Origin: JAVVSR01 sp036654095
GTDB taxonomy: Bacteria > Bacillota > Clostridia > Christensenellales > CAG-917
NCBI GenBank assembly: GCA_036654095.1
Contig: JAVVSR010000010.1
Coordinates: 9,315-73,314 of the forward strand
Reading direction: 5' to 3'
DNA length: 64,000 nt
Below the pieces are notes generated by a model, which saw nothing but the letters and a program-made list of their open reading frames with translations, had not been told where the DNA came from and ran no database searches. This document shows, one piece after another, positions 17,278-25,828 of this stretch (the stretch's first letter is position 1; every line of letters starts with the position of its first letter). The translations under genes were made by a program, and so were the position numbers.

Positions 17278-18714
17278 CTAGAGAGCCTCAACAGTAATGT
17301 ATTCGGGTTTAACTGAAATGCCAACACGGTCACCCTTTAACCAGTCGTCGTTAGTGTCAACAAAGAAGTCATAGTCATAGTCGGTACGTAAAATAACCTG
17401 ATAATAGCTACCTTTATAAATACTCATAACAACTTCTGCGCCGACGATACCATCTGATTCATCGTCCGAAACTTCAACTTTATCAAATGGAATTGTAACT
17501 TTAACCTTGGTTTCAGGCGCAAAACTGCTGTTTGTTTGAAATTCTTTTTCACATATCATAACTTTGCCAGCTTCACCCATTACTGTTTCATATTCATTGG
17601 TTATGCGCGCTTTGTGCATAATGTGAATTTCGATTGGATTAATATAAATACCAATTTCTTCACCTACTAGACATTGTGAATTTTCAAATATTCTAAGTTC
17701 GTTTCCGTTTACATCGACAACGATTTCATAGTGGTCACCTTTGAAAATACTGGTCGCAACTACTGCCGAAAACATTGCTTTTTCAACGGCTTTGCCTTTC
17801 GTTATATAAATATCCTCGGGGCGTACAATAATATCTACTTGCTCATTTGGCTTAAATCCCTTGTCAACACATTCAAACTCATAGCCAATAAACGAACATT
17901 TATAATCGTCAATCATCGTGCCTGAAAAAATGTTTGACTCGCCAATAAAGTCAGCGACAAAAGCATTTGCGGGTTCGTCATAAATTTTTTGCGGTGTCCC
18001 AATTTGCTGAACTTCGCCATCACGCATAACTACAATAGTATCACTCATAGTTAAGGCTTCCTCTTGGTCGTGAGTTACGTATATAAAAGTTATGCCCAAA
18101 TTTTTGTGCATATCCATTAGCTCAATTTGCATATCTTGACGCATTTTAAGGTCAAGCGCTCCTAGAGGCTCATCAAGCAAAAGTACCTTGGGTTCGTTTA
18201 CGATTGCGCGAGCTATCGCAACTCTTTGTTGCTGTCCGCCTGACAAACTGTCAACATATCGATGGCCATAATCTTCAAGGTCAACCATCTTTAAGGCTTT
18301 GTTTACTTTCGTTTCAATTTCTTCCTTGGTCAGCTTGCGAAGATTTTCATAAACTTTGCCTTTTTTTGTGGTGTACGTCGTGCCATCGGGTATCATCTTT
18401 AATTTTAAACCAAAGGCGATATTGTTAAATACATTTAAATGCGGAAACAATGCGTACTTTTGAAATACCGTGTTTACCTTGCGCTCATGTGGTGGCAACG
18501 TTGTTATATCTTTGCCATCAAACAAAATTTTGCCCGAATCGGGCATTTCAAACCCAGCTATCATTCGCAACGTCGTGGTTTTTCCACATCCGCTGGGACC
18601 TAGCAGTGTAACAAATTCGCCGTGCTTAATTGAGATAGTCTCGTTCTTGACAACGGTTTTTCCATCATAAACCTTTGAAACATCTTTAATTTCAATAATG
18701 TTTGTGTTTGCCAT
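17278..18714 (-). CDS. potA: Spermidine/putrescine ABC transporter ATPase PotA
   Basis: 478 residues, longer than the usual 350-380. Start at 18714 is set by AGGAGA upstream; the in-frame ATG at 18750 has no such site. Walker A is GPSGCGKTTT (about 38-47), the Q-loop is VFQKYALFPH, the signature is LSGGQQQR, Walker B is VLLLDEPLGALD and the H-loop is THDQEEA. An insertion of about 22 residues (PDGTTYTTKKGK region) sits between the Q-loop and the signature. The C-terminal part holds two TOBE-like modules, which explains some of the extra length. It energises import by PotBC. Confidence 0.95.
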   Translation of the reverse strand: MANTNIIEIKDVSKVYDGKTVVKNETISIKHGEFVTLLGPSGCGKTTTLRMIAGFEMPDSGKILFDGKDITTLPPHERKVNTVFQKYALFPHLNVFNNIAFGLKLKMIPDGTTYTTKKGKVYENLRKLTKEEIETKVNKALKMVDLEDYGHRYVDSLSGGQQQRVAIARAIVNEPKVLLLDEPLGALDLKMRQDMQIELMDMHKNLGITFIYVTHDQEEALTMSDTIVVMRDGEVQQIGTPQKIYDEPANAFVADFIGESNIFSGTMIDDYKCSFIGYEFECVDKGFKPNEQVDIIVRPEDIYITKGKAVEKAMFSAVVATSIFKGDHYEIVVDVNGNELRIFENSQCLVGEEIGIYINPIEIHIMHKARITNEYETVMGEAGKVMICEKEFQTNSSFAPETKVKVTIPFDKVEVSDDESDGIVGAEVVMSIYKGSYYQVILRTDYDYDFFVDTNDDWLKGDRVGISVKPEYITVEAL

Positions 18715-18722
18715 AGTTTCTC

Positions 18723-19256
18723 CTAAAATGTTGGTGGGCTTGATACCCAAATGATTTTTGATATTTTATTTGTATTATTAATTAAATAATGTACTTTATT
18801 GCTTGTATAATAAAAACTTTCATTTTTTCGGCATTTGTGTTTTTTGTCGCCAATTACAATTTCAATTTCGCCGTCTATAACATATCCAAATTCTTCGCCT
18901 TCGTGGGGCATATCCTTTGATAAAGTCGAGTTGGGCTGAATTTCAATATAAATAGGCTCCATTTCGTTTTTCTGACAGTTGGGAACAAGCCAAGTAATTT
19001 GATGGTCGATGTTATCCTTTTTAATAAAGTCGTCAGCCTTAAACACAATTTGTTCATCGGTATCTTCGCTGAAAAAAGTTTTCAAATCCGAACCAAGCGC
19101 CAACATTAAATCACTTAATGTAGGCAAGGTCGGCAAAGTCAAATCATTTTCAAGTTGACTTATGTAACCCTTTGTAAGTTCACAGCGGTCGGCCAACTCC
19201 TCTTGAGTAAAACCGCACTGTAATCGAAGTTGTTTTAGTTTGCAACCGATTTCCAT
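18723..19256 (-). CDS. XRE-family regulator with C-terminal cupin (PuuR-like)
   Basis: 177 residues. Start at 19256 because AAGGAGG precedes it. Residues about 5-60 form an XRE-type helix-turn-helix (TQEELADRCELTKGYISQLEND). Residues about 105-175 form a cupin barrel (PHEGEEFGYVIDGEIEIVIGDKK). This architecture is that of PuuR-type regulators of polyamine genes. As first gene of the operon, 8 bases before potA, it probably senses polyamine or a related ligand through the cupin and controls its own operon. Candidate binding sites lie in the leader (19296-19396). Confidence 0.9.
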   Translation of the reverse strand: MEIGCKLKQLRLQCGFTQEELADRCELTKGYISQLENDLTLPTLPTLSDLMLALGSDLKTFFSEDTDEQIVFKADDFIKKDNIDHQITWLVPNCQKNEMEPIYIEIQPNSTLSKDMPHEGEEFGYVIDGEIEIVIGDKKHKCRKNESFYYTSNKVHYLINNTNKISKIIWVSSPPTF

Positions 19257-19295
19257 AATATCCTCCTTGAAATCATATTTCAATGCTATATTTAA

Positions 19296-19396
19296 GTTTA
19301 GTACCATTAAACAATAAACTTATAGGGTTTAGCTACATTTAACTTTAAAATTATAAGGTTTGATGTAGATAAGTAATAAGTTTACAGATACTAAAC
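19296..19396. promoter_or_regulatory. Candidate operator array of the polyamine operon
   Basis: Two exact copies of GTTTA-N7-TAAAC lie at 19296-19312 and 19380-19396. A one-mismatch copy GTTTA-N7-TTAAC is at 19327-19343 and a weaker GTTTG-N7-TAAGT at 19358-19374. Centres are 31, 31 and 22 bp apart, close to whole turns of the helix. All lie between the promoter and the regulator gene. Binding by the XRE-cupin protein is inference. Confidence 0.6.
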
Positions 19397-19411
19397 AAAT
19401 TTAACTAGCAC

Positions 19412-19440
19412 ATTATATGTAATCCTATAAATTTTGTCAA
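19412..19440 (-). promoter_or_regulatory. Promoter of the polyamine operon
   Basis: On the minus strand a consensus TTGACA (19435-19440), 17 bp and a consensus TATAAT (19412-19417). Start near 19405, giving a leader of about 150 bases. Confidence 0.9.
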
Positions 19441-19726
19441 TAAAATTAATACATATTTTTAAAAATAATTAAATATTTATTTTATATATTTAAATTTTAA
19501 ACACAATGATAAATATATTGTAATTTTTATAGTTGGCATACAATAAATTTGATGTAATTCGGCGGTAAAATATTTTTAAAAGTTTACCATTGATTAACTA
19601 AAATATAAAAAAAGTATAGCGCGCAACACGCATTTATTTTTTTAGGAAAACAGGCGTATTTTTTTTTATAAAAACCAATCAAAACAAAACATTAAAATAT
19701 ACGCAAATATTTAGTTTAATTGTGTA
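19441..19726. other. AT-rich spacer between the pot promoter and the groEL terminator
   Basis: No gene, promoter pair or repeat that I can support. Confidence 0.5.
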
Positions 19727-19760
19727 CAAAAAAAGCTACCACGTTTGCGCGTGGTAGCTA
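19727..19760 (-). terminator. Intrinsic terminator of groES-groEL
   Basis: AGCTACCACG and CGTGGTAGCT form a stem; on the minus strand it is followed by seven T. It lies about 190 bases after the groEL stop, beyond the 30-bp repeats. Confidence 0.88.
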
Positions 19761-19859
19761 AATTACTTTGTAATTAAATTGTATAAAGCTAGTTTATAGG
19801 TTAGAGTAGCTTCATTAAATTAAATAGTATTGTAAAACTGTTGTAAAACCATTTAATTT

Positions 19860-19945
19860 GTACCTTATTATATAATAACTAATTAGTTTGTATCTTATTA
19901 TATAATAACTAATTAATTCGTACCTTATTATATAATAACTAATAG
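19860..19945. repeat. Three tandem 30-bp repeats downstream of groEL
   Basis: Units start at 19861, 19891 and 19921 with period 30; the core CTTATTATATAATAACTAAT is identical in all three, and is itself partly palindromic (TTATTATATAATAA). They lie in the 3' UTR of groEL, between the stop codon and the terminator. Confidence 0.9.
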
Positions 19946-19953
19946 GTAACGGT

Positions 19954-21576
19954 TTAATACATTCCGTCGTTCATTTGAGGCATAGCGGGAGGAGTAGGCT
20001 CGGGTTTGTCAGAAATTAAAACTTCAGTTGTCAATAGGGTGCTAGCAACACTAGCCGCATTTTGCAAAGCAATACGCGTGACTTTTGTTGGGTCAAGAAT
20101 ACCTTGTTTAACCATATCGCAATACTCATTTTTCAACGCGTCATAACCATAGTTTACTTTGCTAGCGCGGAAAATAGCGTCAACAATGACACCGCCATCA
20201 ACACCGCTGTTTTTAGCAATCTGACGAATAGGTTCTTCAAGCGCGCGAACGATAATTCTAGCGCCAGTTTTTTCATCGCCATCAAGCTTATCGGCAAATG
20301 CAGAAACAACTTTTACTAGGCTTAACAATGCAATTCCGCCACCGGGGACAATGCCTTCTTCAACGGCTGCGCGAGTAGCTGCTAAAGCATCTTCAATGCG
20401 AAGCTTGCGCTCCTTCATCTCAACTTCTGTTGCTGCGCCAACGCTAATTACTGCGACGCCACCCGATAACTTAGCAAGTCTTTCTTGCAACTTTTCTTTG
20501 TCATAATCGGAAGTAGTTTCGGTAATTTGATGTTGAATTGCTCCAATACGACCTTTAATTTGAGCAGTATCGCCTGCGCCATCAACGATAGTTGTATTAT
20601 CCTTGTCAACCTTTACAAGTTTAGCTTCGCCTAAAAGTTCAAGCGTTGCAGTTTTTAAATCATATCCTAATTCATCTGAAATCACGGTTGCGCCTGTGAG
20701 AATGGCGATATCTTCAAGCATAGCTTTTCTGCGGTCGCCAAATCCGGGAGCCTTTACGGCTACGCATTTAAACGCGCCTTTAAGTTTGTTTAAAACAATA
20801 GCGGTTAAAGCTTCGCCTTCAATATCCTCGGCAATAATAAACAATCCGCGGCCAACTTTTAGCACTTGCTCTAATATTGGCAACAAATCTTGAAAAACGC
20901 TTATCTTCTTATCTGTTATTAAAACTAATGGATTATCTAAAACGGCATCCATTTTATCGGGGTTAGTCATCATATATGGTGAAGCGTAACCGCGGTCAAA
21001 CTGCATACCTTCAACAACAGACAGTTCTGTTTTGATGGTTTTGCTTTCGTCAACAGTAATAACGCCATCTTTGCCAACTTTTTCCATAGCGTCTGAAATT
21101 AAAACGCCAATTTCGTCGTCACCAGCAGAAATGCTCGCAACCTGCGCGATTGATGTTTTGCTTTCAATAGGCTTAGATATCTTTTTTAATTCGTCAATAG
21201 TAAATTCAGTAGCTTTAGCAATTCCCTTTTTCAATATAATAGGATTTGCGCCTGCCGCTACGTTTTTCATACCTTCGCGAATAATAGCTTGAGCCAATAG
21301 GGCAGCGGTGGTTGTCCCGTCGCCAGCAACTTCGTTAGTTTTGACAGACACTTCTTTAACTAGCTGTGCGCCCATATTTTCAAAACCGTCGCTCAATTCA
21401 ATTTCTTTAGCGATAGTAACACCATCATTTGTGATTAATGGAGAACCAAATTTTTTGTCCAATACAACGTTTCTGCCTTTAGGCCCTAACGTAATTTTTA
21501 CAGCATCAGCCAATGTGTTGACGCCTTTTTCTAATGCGCGGCGAGCTTCCTCGCCATATAAAAACTCTTTACTCAT
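19954..21576 (-). CDS. groEL: Chaperonin GroEL (60 kDa)
   Basis: 540 residues, usual length. The equatorial ATP site shows TLGPKGRNVV (about 30-39) and GDGTTTA (about 86-92). The late equatorial motif EGIVPGGG is present. The C-terminus ends MPQMNDGMY in place of long Gly-Gly-Met repeats. It folds proteins in the cytoplasm as a double ring capped by GroES. AGGAGG lies 5 bases before the ATG. It is 9 bases after groES and shares its CIRCE-controlled promoter. Confidence 0.99.
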   Translation of the reverse strand: MSKEFLYGEEARRALEKGVNTLADAVKITLGPKGRNVVLDKKFGSPLITNDGVTIAKEIELSDGFENMGAQLVKEVSVKTNEVAGDGTTTAALLAQAIIREGMKNVAAGANPIILKKGIAKATEFTIDELKKISKPIESKTSIAQVASISAGDDEIGVLISDAMEKVGKDGVITVDESKTIKTELSVVEGMQFDRGYASPYMMTNPDKMDAVLDNPLVLITDKKISVFQDLLPILEQVLKVGRGLFIIAEDIEGEALTAIVLNKLKGAFKCVAVKAPGFGDRRKAMLEDIAILTGATVISDELGYDLKTATLELLGEAKLVKVDKDNTTIVDGAGDTAQIKGRIGAIQHQITETTSDYDKEKLQERLAKLSGGVAVISVGAATEVEMKERKLRIEDALAATRAAVEEGIVPGGGIALLSLVKVVSAFADKLDGDEKTGARIIVRALEEPIRQIAKNSGVDGGVIVDAIFRASKVNYGYDALKNEYCDMVKQGILDPTKVTRIALQNAASVASTLLTTEVLISDKPEPTPPAMPQMNDGMY

Positions 21577-21585
21577 TTATGCCTC

Positions 21586-21873
21586 CTATTTCTCTACAAT
21601 AGCTAGAATATCATTTTGACGCAATATTATAACCTCTTTGCCGTCAAGTTTAAATTCGCTGCCTGCATATTTGCTGTACAAAATCTTGTCGCCGATTTTT
21701 ACTTGCATTGTAACATCCTTCCCCTCAATTAGCCCACCGGGGCCCACTGCTATTACTTCGGCCATTTGTGGCTTTTCTTGCGCGGTGCCGGGAAGAATAA
21801 TACCACTTGCTGTTTTTTCCTCGGCTTCGATTGCCTTAACTACAACCTTATCAAATAACGGTTTGATTGTCAT
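21586..21873 (-). CDS. groES: Co-chaperonin GroES (10 kDa)
   Basis: 95 residues. Start at 21873 because AGGAG lies just upstream and the sequence MTIKPLFDKVVVK is the usual GroES opening. The mobile loop that binds GroEL is EEKTASGIILPGTAQEKPQ, and the dome part VIAVGPGG. First gene of the operon. Confidence 0.98.
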   Translation of the reverse strand: MTIKPLFDKVVVKAIEAEEKTASGIILPGTAQEKPQMAEVIAVGPGGLIEGKDVTMQVKIGDKILYSKYAGSEFKLDGKEVIILRQNDILAIVEK

Positions 21874-21911
21874 AGAATACCTCCTATATGATTTTATTAT
21901 CTTTTTATTTG

Positions 21912-21938
21912 TTAGCACTCAAACTGTATGACTGCTAA
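21912..21938. promoter_or_regulatory. CIRCE operator (HrcA binding site)
   Basis: TTAGCACTC, nine bases, then GACTGCTAA: the consensus TTAGCACTC-N9-GAGTGCTAA with one mismatch. It lies between the promoter and groES, so repression by HrcA, and release on heat shock, is expected. hrcA itself is not in the window. Confidence 0.95.
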
Positions 21939-21947
21939 TTAAACGAT

Positions 21948-21976
21948 ATTATACACTGTCCTAAAAGATATGTCAA
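21948..21976 (-). promoter_or_regulatory. Promoter of groES-groEL
   Basis: On the minus strand consensus TTGACA (21971-21976), 17 bp, consensus TATAAT (21948-21953), directly upstream of CIRCE. Confidence 0.93.
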
Positions 21977-22417
21977 CACTATTTTATTAAAAAAATCACG
22001 ATTTTTTTTTGCAAAAATCAACATATATTTTTTAACAAATTTTTTTATTTTTTTAGTTATCCCAGTTTTAGTAGTTGATGTATTTTAGCTTATTTTTGAT
22101 TTGTATGTAATATGTTATGTCGGTTATTTTTTTAGTTAAATGCAAATTAAAATTTTTCAATCTATTTATAATTTTGTGATATGTAATGTTTGATTAAAAT
22201 GTTTACATTTGTTATAATTATAATATAAGTTGTATGATTTACTTATACTGTTTAATTAAACTAAATATTATGTTTGCTTTGCTAATTAGATATTTGCCAA
22301 CTATTCAATATTTAAGCTAAATTTATTAAAATGCAAATTTGACAAATTGTTTTATATGAAATAGTTATATTTTCTTATATTGGTCTTTTATTTTACAAAA
22401 TGATTTCGAGGTGACTT
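21977..22417. other. AT-rich spacer before the dCMP deaminase gene
   Basis: Very AT-rich, no ORF of note. TTGACA at 22339-22344 could be a -35 for the deaminase gene, but its -10 (TAGTTA, 22362-22367) is poor. Nothing else is seen. Confidence 0.45.
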
Positions 22418-22870
22418 ATGGACAAGTGGGATAAACGTTTTATGGATATGGCTGAGGTTGTGTCTACGTGGTCAAGTTGTTTTAGGTGCAATCGTCAGGT
22501 TGGAGCAGTCATTACTAAAAATAAGCGTATTTTGACAACGGGTTATAACGGCGCGCCCGCAGGCGTTACGAGTTGTGTTGAAAAGGGCGAATGTCTGCGC
22601 GACCAATTAAAAATCGCTTCAGGTACTCGCGCAGAAATTTGTTATGCTGTTCACGCTGAGCAAAATGCAATAATACAAGCGGCAAAACTTGGAGTTTCAG
22701 TTGACGGGGCAACGTTGTATTGTACTCATCAACCGTGTGTGATTTGCGCTAAAATGATTGTCAATAGCGGAATTTCGAAAGTAATTTTTAAAAACGGCTA
22801 TCCCGACGATTTTGCGCGTCAAATTTTTGAGGAGGCAGGTACGGAAGTTATCCAGTTTAGCGAGCTTTAA
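22418..22870 (+). CDS. Deoxycytidylate (dCMP) deaminase, ComEB-like
   Basis: 150 residues. It turns dCMP into dUMP for thymidylate synthesis. The zinc site is HAEQNAI (His and catalytic Glu, about residues 75-81) plus PCVICAK (two Cys, about 105-111). A further Cys-rich part, CFRCNRQVGAVI and CVEKGECLRD, is typical of this family. GAGGTG precedes the ATG. The next gene begins about 110 bases on with its own ribosome site. Confidence 0.95.
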   Translation: MDKWDKRFMDMAEVVSTWSSCFRCNRQVGAVITKNKRILTTGYNGAPAGVTSCVEKGECLRDQLKIASGTRAEICYAVHAEQNAIIQAAKLGVSVDGATLYCTHQPCVICAKMIVNSGISKVIFKNGYPDDFARQIFEEAGTEVIQFSEL

Positions 22871-22981
22871 TAATATTACATTTAAAACATTTTTTGTCAA
22901 TAGTCAATTAAATTGTGAATACAATACTTCTAGGTGCGATACAATTATCATAGCACCAAAAAAGGAGGATTGTATTTTTTT

Positions 22982-23854
22982 ATGCCAAATTATAATGACG
23001 ATGATGTGGATTATGGCGAGTATAGATATAAAAATTATCTTTGGCGCGAAAATGGACGCTTTGTAAAGCCTCAAAAACAAACAGTCGCGACGGCAATTAA
23101 AAAGCAAACCTCTAGGTCACAAAAAGATAAAGTAGGCGCGTTTGCAATTTTTTCAGTTATAATATGTTTTGCAATTACATTTCTTTTGGCGGATTTTTTT
23201 AGCGGAAGCGGGTTTCTTGCTTTCACGGGCGCGCGCGCGCCAAATAAGAAAGGGAACGCAAGTACTTATTACGCGTTATCGCTAGATTATTATGAAACCG
23301 AAAGCATTGCAAGTATGACAGCTGACGAGCTAAGGCAGATGGGTGGAGGCGGATACGCAATTAAGGATAATGGTTTTTATTTAATATCTAGCGTATATGG
23401 TAGCGAGGACGAGGCCTCGACAGTGTTAAAACGTTTAAATTCAAAAAATGCAAGTATCTATAAAATAATAATAAAAGAATTGCCCCTACAATGGTACAAA
23501 GGGGATAAAAAATCCGAACTTTTAGATACTCTTAAATATGCCGAAATAACATTTGATGAGTTGTATGCTATAAGTATTGCGCTTGATAACGCCGAACTTA
23601 CCGAATACACCGCGCGAGCAGAAATAACAGTTTTAACTAACAAAATTAAGTTGTTAAAGGCCAAATTTGACGATTTGACCACTAAAGATAGAAATATTTC
23701 TGTTACAAAAATTAAAGTCGAAATGGTTGCAACAATCGCTATGCTTGAAAATCTTTTAAGCTACAATGTTTCGCGTCCTAACCTAATTTCGGACATTCGT
23801 TATACCTATACCGCTGTGCTTGTCGCAAAGAAAAATTTAAGTAATAATATGTAA
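22982..23854 (+). CDS. Single-pass membrane protein with SPOR-like segment
   Basis: 290 residues. The start at 22982 fits AAAGGAGG at 22961-22968, though the spacing of 13 is long. The first 50 residues are polar and cytoplasmic. One helix lies at about 51-71. The rest is extracytoplasmic: a section YYALSLDYYETESIA..GGGGYAIKDNGFYLISSVYGSEDEA resembles a SPOR-type peptidoglycan-binding fold, and the final 120 residues look helical. SPOR domains act in cell division; the match here is by pattern only, so a role at the cell wall is tentative. Confidence 0.7.
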   Translation: MPNYNDDDVDYGEYRYKNYLWRENGRFVKPQKQTVATAIKKQTSRSQKDKVGAFAIFSVIICFAITFLLADFFSGSGFLAFTGARAPNKKGNASTYYALSLDYYETESIASMTADELRQMGGGGYAIKDNGFYLISSVYGSEDEASTVLKRLNSKNASIYKIIIKELPLQWYKGDKKSELLDTLKYAEITFDELYAISIALDNAELTEYTARAEITVLTNKIKLLKAKFDDLTTKDRNISVTKIKVEMVATIAMLENLLSYNVSRPNLISDIRYTYTAVLVAKKNLSNNM

Positions 23855-23861
23855 AATATCA

Positions 23862-23890
23862 TTGCAATATGCGCCCAAATGCTATATAAT
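23862..23890 (+). promoter_or_regulatory. Promoter of dnaX-ybaB-recR
   Basis: TTGCAA (23862-23867), 17 bp, TATAAT (23885-23890), about 25 bases before the dnaX start. Confidence 0.75.
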
Positions 23891-23921
23891 ATTAATATTA
23901 CTTATTATATAGGCGGATTTA

Positions 23922-25106
23922 ATGGCACATATTTCATTGTATCGAAGATATCGTCCAGACACCTTTGATAAACTCATCGGTCAAAAACATATCGTAAAAA
24001 CATTAGTTAATCAAATTAATTCGGGCAATATTAGCCACGCTTATCTGTTCACCGGCACTAGAGGTACAGGGAAAACGTCTGTTGCGCGCATTTTTGCCAA
24101 AGCTATTAACTGCCTTAATCCATTAAATGGCTCTCCTTGCGGAAAGTGCGAGTGCTGCAATGAACTTTCAAATCCAAATAATATGGATATTATTGAAATT
24201 GATGCCGCTTCAAATAATACCGTTGACGAAATTCGCGACCTTCGTGAAAAAGTTAAATATCCACCTGTAATTGGCAAATATAAAGTTTATATTATTGACG
24301 AAGTACATATGATGACGACCAGCGCGTTTAATGCGTTGCTTAAAACTTTGGAAGAACCGCCATCGCACGTAGTATTTATTTTGGCGACGACAGATGTGCA
24401 TAAGCTACCCGCGACTATTTTATCTCGCTGTATGAGGTTTGATTTTAAGCTGTTAAGCGTTGACGAACTTTCGCAAAACCTTAAAATAATTTTTAATGAC
24501 ATTGGCAAAAAGTATGAAGATGAGGCTTTAAGTTTGATAGCGACAGCGGGCGAAGGCAGTGTTCGCGATAGTTTGTCGATTGCAGATATGTGCTTATCGT
24601 TTTCAGATGAGGTCATTACCTATCGAGATGTTCTTGAGGTGCTTGGCGCAAGTGACCCGAATATTATTATTGGTCTTGTCGAAAATCTTATCAATAAGGA
24701 TACCTCGTCAGCTTTAAATACTGTTGACCGCCTTTCTAATTTGGGCAAAAATATTGCAATACTTGCTAAAGATATTTCGCATTATGTGCGTGATATTTTG
24801 TATATTAAGTACTGCGATAACTCGGCAGATTTGCTTAAACTTCCCAATGAAATTTACAGTAAACTTAAAGCTATTTCGGCGAAAGCTGATAGCGCTAGGT
24901 TACTATTTTTTATTGATTTATTTAATGGAATAAATGTGGAATTACGATATAGCACTCAGCCTAGGATTATGATTGAGGCTGCCGTAATCCGCGCAACCAC
25001 CGAAACGGGGCAAAAAGAGTTGGCCGATAGGCTAACTGTTGTTGAAACGAAAGTAAATCATATTCAAAGTAACTTGTTGGCTGAAAAAAAAACAATAAAA
25101 CCGTGA
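23922..25106 (+). CDS. dnaX: DNA polymerase III gamma/tau subunit, gamma-like 0-frame product
   Basis: 394 residues, shorter than the about 550 usual in Bacillota. Clamp-loader ATPase: Walker A GTRGTGKT near 44-51, zinc-binding Cys cluster (C..PCGKCECC) near 63-78, Walker B YIIDEVHMM near 122-130, sensor 1 ATTDVHKLPATILSRC, sensor 2 EGSVRDSLSIAD. It loads the beta clamp and links the replisome. The frame stops at a TGA (25104-25106) soon after a run of nine A (25084-25092). The expected C-terminal tau-type domain follows in the -1 frame with no intervening stop. It heads the classic dnaX-ybaB-recR operon. Confidence 0.95.
   Translation: MAHISLYRRYRPDTFDKLIGQKHIVKTLVNQINSGNISHAYLFTGTRGTGKTSVARIFAKAINCLNPLNGSPCGKCECCNELSNPNNMDIIEIDAASNNTVDEIRDLREKVKYPPVIGKYKVYIIDEVHMMTTSAFNALLKTLEEPPSHVVFILATTDVHKLPATILSRCMRFDFKLLSVDELSQNLKIIFNDIGKKYEDEALSLIATAGEGSVRDSLSIADMCLSFSDEVITYRDVLEVLGASDPNIIIGLVENLINKDTSSALNTVDRLSNLGKNIAILAKDISHYVRDILYIKYCDNSADLLKLPNEIYSKLKAISAKADSARLLFFIDLFNGINVELRYSTQPRIMIEAAVIRATTETGQKELADRLTVVETKVNHIQSNLLAEKKTIKP
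25084..25092 (+). other. A9 slippery tract at the end of dnaX
   Basis: Nine A span GAA-AAA-AAA-A of the dnaX frame and contain the A-AAA-AAA heptamer. A -1 ribosomal shift, or one extra A made by polymerase slippage, leads straight into the downstream ORF (25103-25444). The same A9 length is used for slippage in Thermus dnaX. A one-base assembly error in the homopolymer is the main alternative. Confidence 0.6.
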
Positions 25107-25444
25107 AAGAGTTTGATTTAGACGCGCATTCTTTGTGGACTTTTTGCCAAACCGAGCTTATTGGTAGCGATAAAAACTATGTCGTTGGAATTCCGATGAA
25201 CAAGGCTAAAACTGCAAAATTTGTCGAAGATGACGTGTTGGCTGTGATTTTTGCTAAAGATACCGATGCAATTTTGGTTTCAATTAAAGAAAATTTGACT
25301 CAAATCGAAAGCAAATTGTTTGAGTTAACGGGCAAATCGTATCGTATAAAAATAGTAATCGATGCTGAATGCGACGACGAAAAAACAGTTGTTCGGAACT
25401 TGAAAGAAGTGTTTGGAGAAAGTGATTTAAAAATTGTAAAATAG
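25103..25444 (+). CDS. C-terminal (tau-like) domain of DnaX, separate -1 frame ORF
   Basis: 113 codons beginning with GTG in a GTGA overlap with the dnaX stop. The sequence (LWTFCQTELIGSDKNYVVGIPMN..., ending SYRIKIVIDAE) resembles the C-terminal domain of Bacillota DnaX. No Shine-Dalgarno site precedes the GTG, so independent initiation is unlikely. It could be reached by frameshift at the A9 tract, by translational coupling through the GTGA overlap, or the split could be a sequencing error. A fused product would have about 505 residues. Domain identity is from pattern, so moderately sure. Confidence 0.75.
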   Translation: MKEFDLDAHSLWTFCQTELIGSDKNYVVGIPMNKAKTAKFVEDDVLAVIFAKDTDAILVSIKENLTQIESKLFELTGKSYRIKIVIDAECDDEKTVVRNLKEVFGESDLKIVK

Positions 25445-25492
25445 TATTAAAGTAAATAAATTATGTTTTTTCAATATTAGGAGGTATTTTAA

Positions 25493-25828
25493 ATGAGTAA
25501 AGGTTTTCAAGGTGGCGGGTTCGGCGGGGGCAATATGCAACAGCTTTTAAAACAAGCGCAAAAAATGCAACAGGATATGGCTAAAGCGCAGGAAGAACTT
25601 GCTTCAAAAGAAGTTGTTGGTAGCGCAGGCGGTATGGTTGATGTTACTTTGCTTGGCAATAAAACTGTCGCTTCAATTAAAATTAAACCAGATGCAGTTG
25701 ACCCTAACGATGTTGAAATGCTTGAAGATTTGATTATTGCCGCATTTAACGAAGCGTTGTCAAAGGTTGATGAACTTTCGCAAGAAGTGCTTGGTCCTAT
25801 GGCAGGCGGTATGGGCGGGTTGCTTTAA
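25493..25828 (+). CDS. ybaB: YbaB/EbfC family nucleoid-associated protein
   Basis: 111 residues, usual length. A Gly/Gln-rich N-terminus is followed by LLKQAQKMQQDMAKAQEEL, the helical dimerisation part, and VDVTLLGNKTVASIKIKPDAVDPNDVEMLEDLI, the conserved sheet and helix. It binds DNA without strict sequence preference. AGGAGGT precedes the start. Position between dnaX and recR is the classic arrangement. Confidence 0.95.
   Translation: MSKGFQGGGFGGGNMQQLLKQAQKMQQDMAKAQEELASKEVVGSAGGMVDVTLLGNKTVASIKIKPDAVDPNDVEMLEDLIIAAFNEALSKVDELSQEVLGPMAGGMGGLL

Noticed and set aside
25104..25106. TGA in dnaX as a recoded Trp codon
   Set aside because: Reading through it gives no continuation in the same frame like DnaX, whereas the -1 frame does; TGA also ends the ZIP gene normally.
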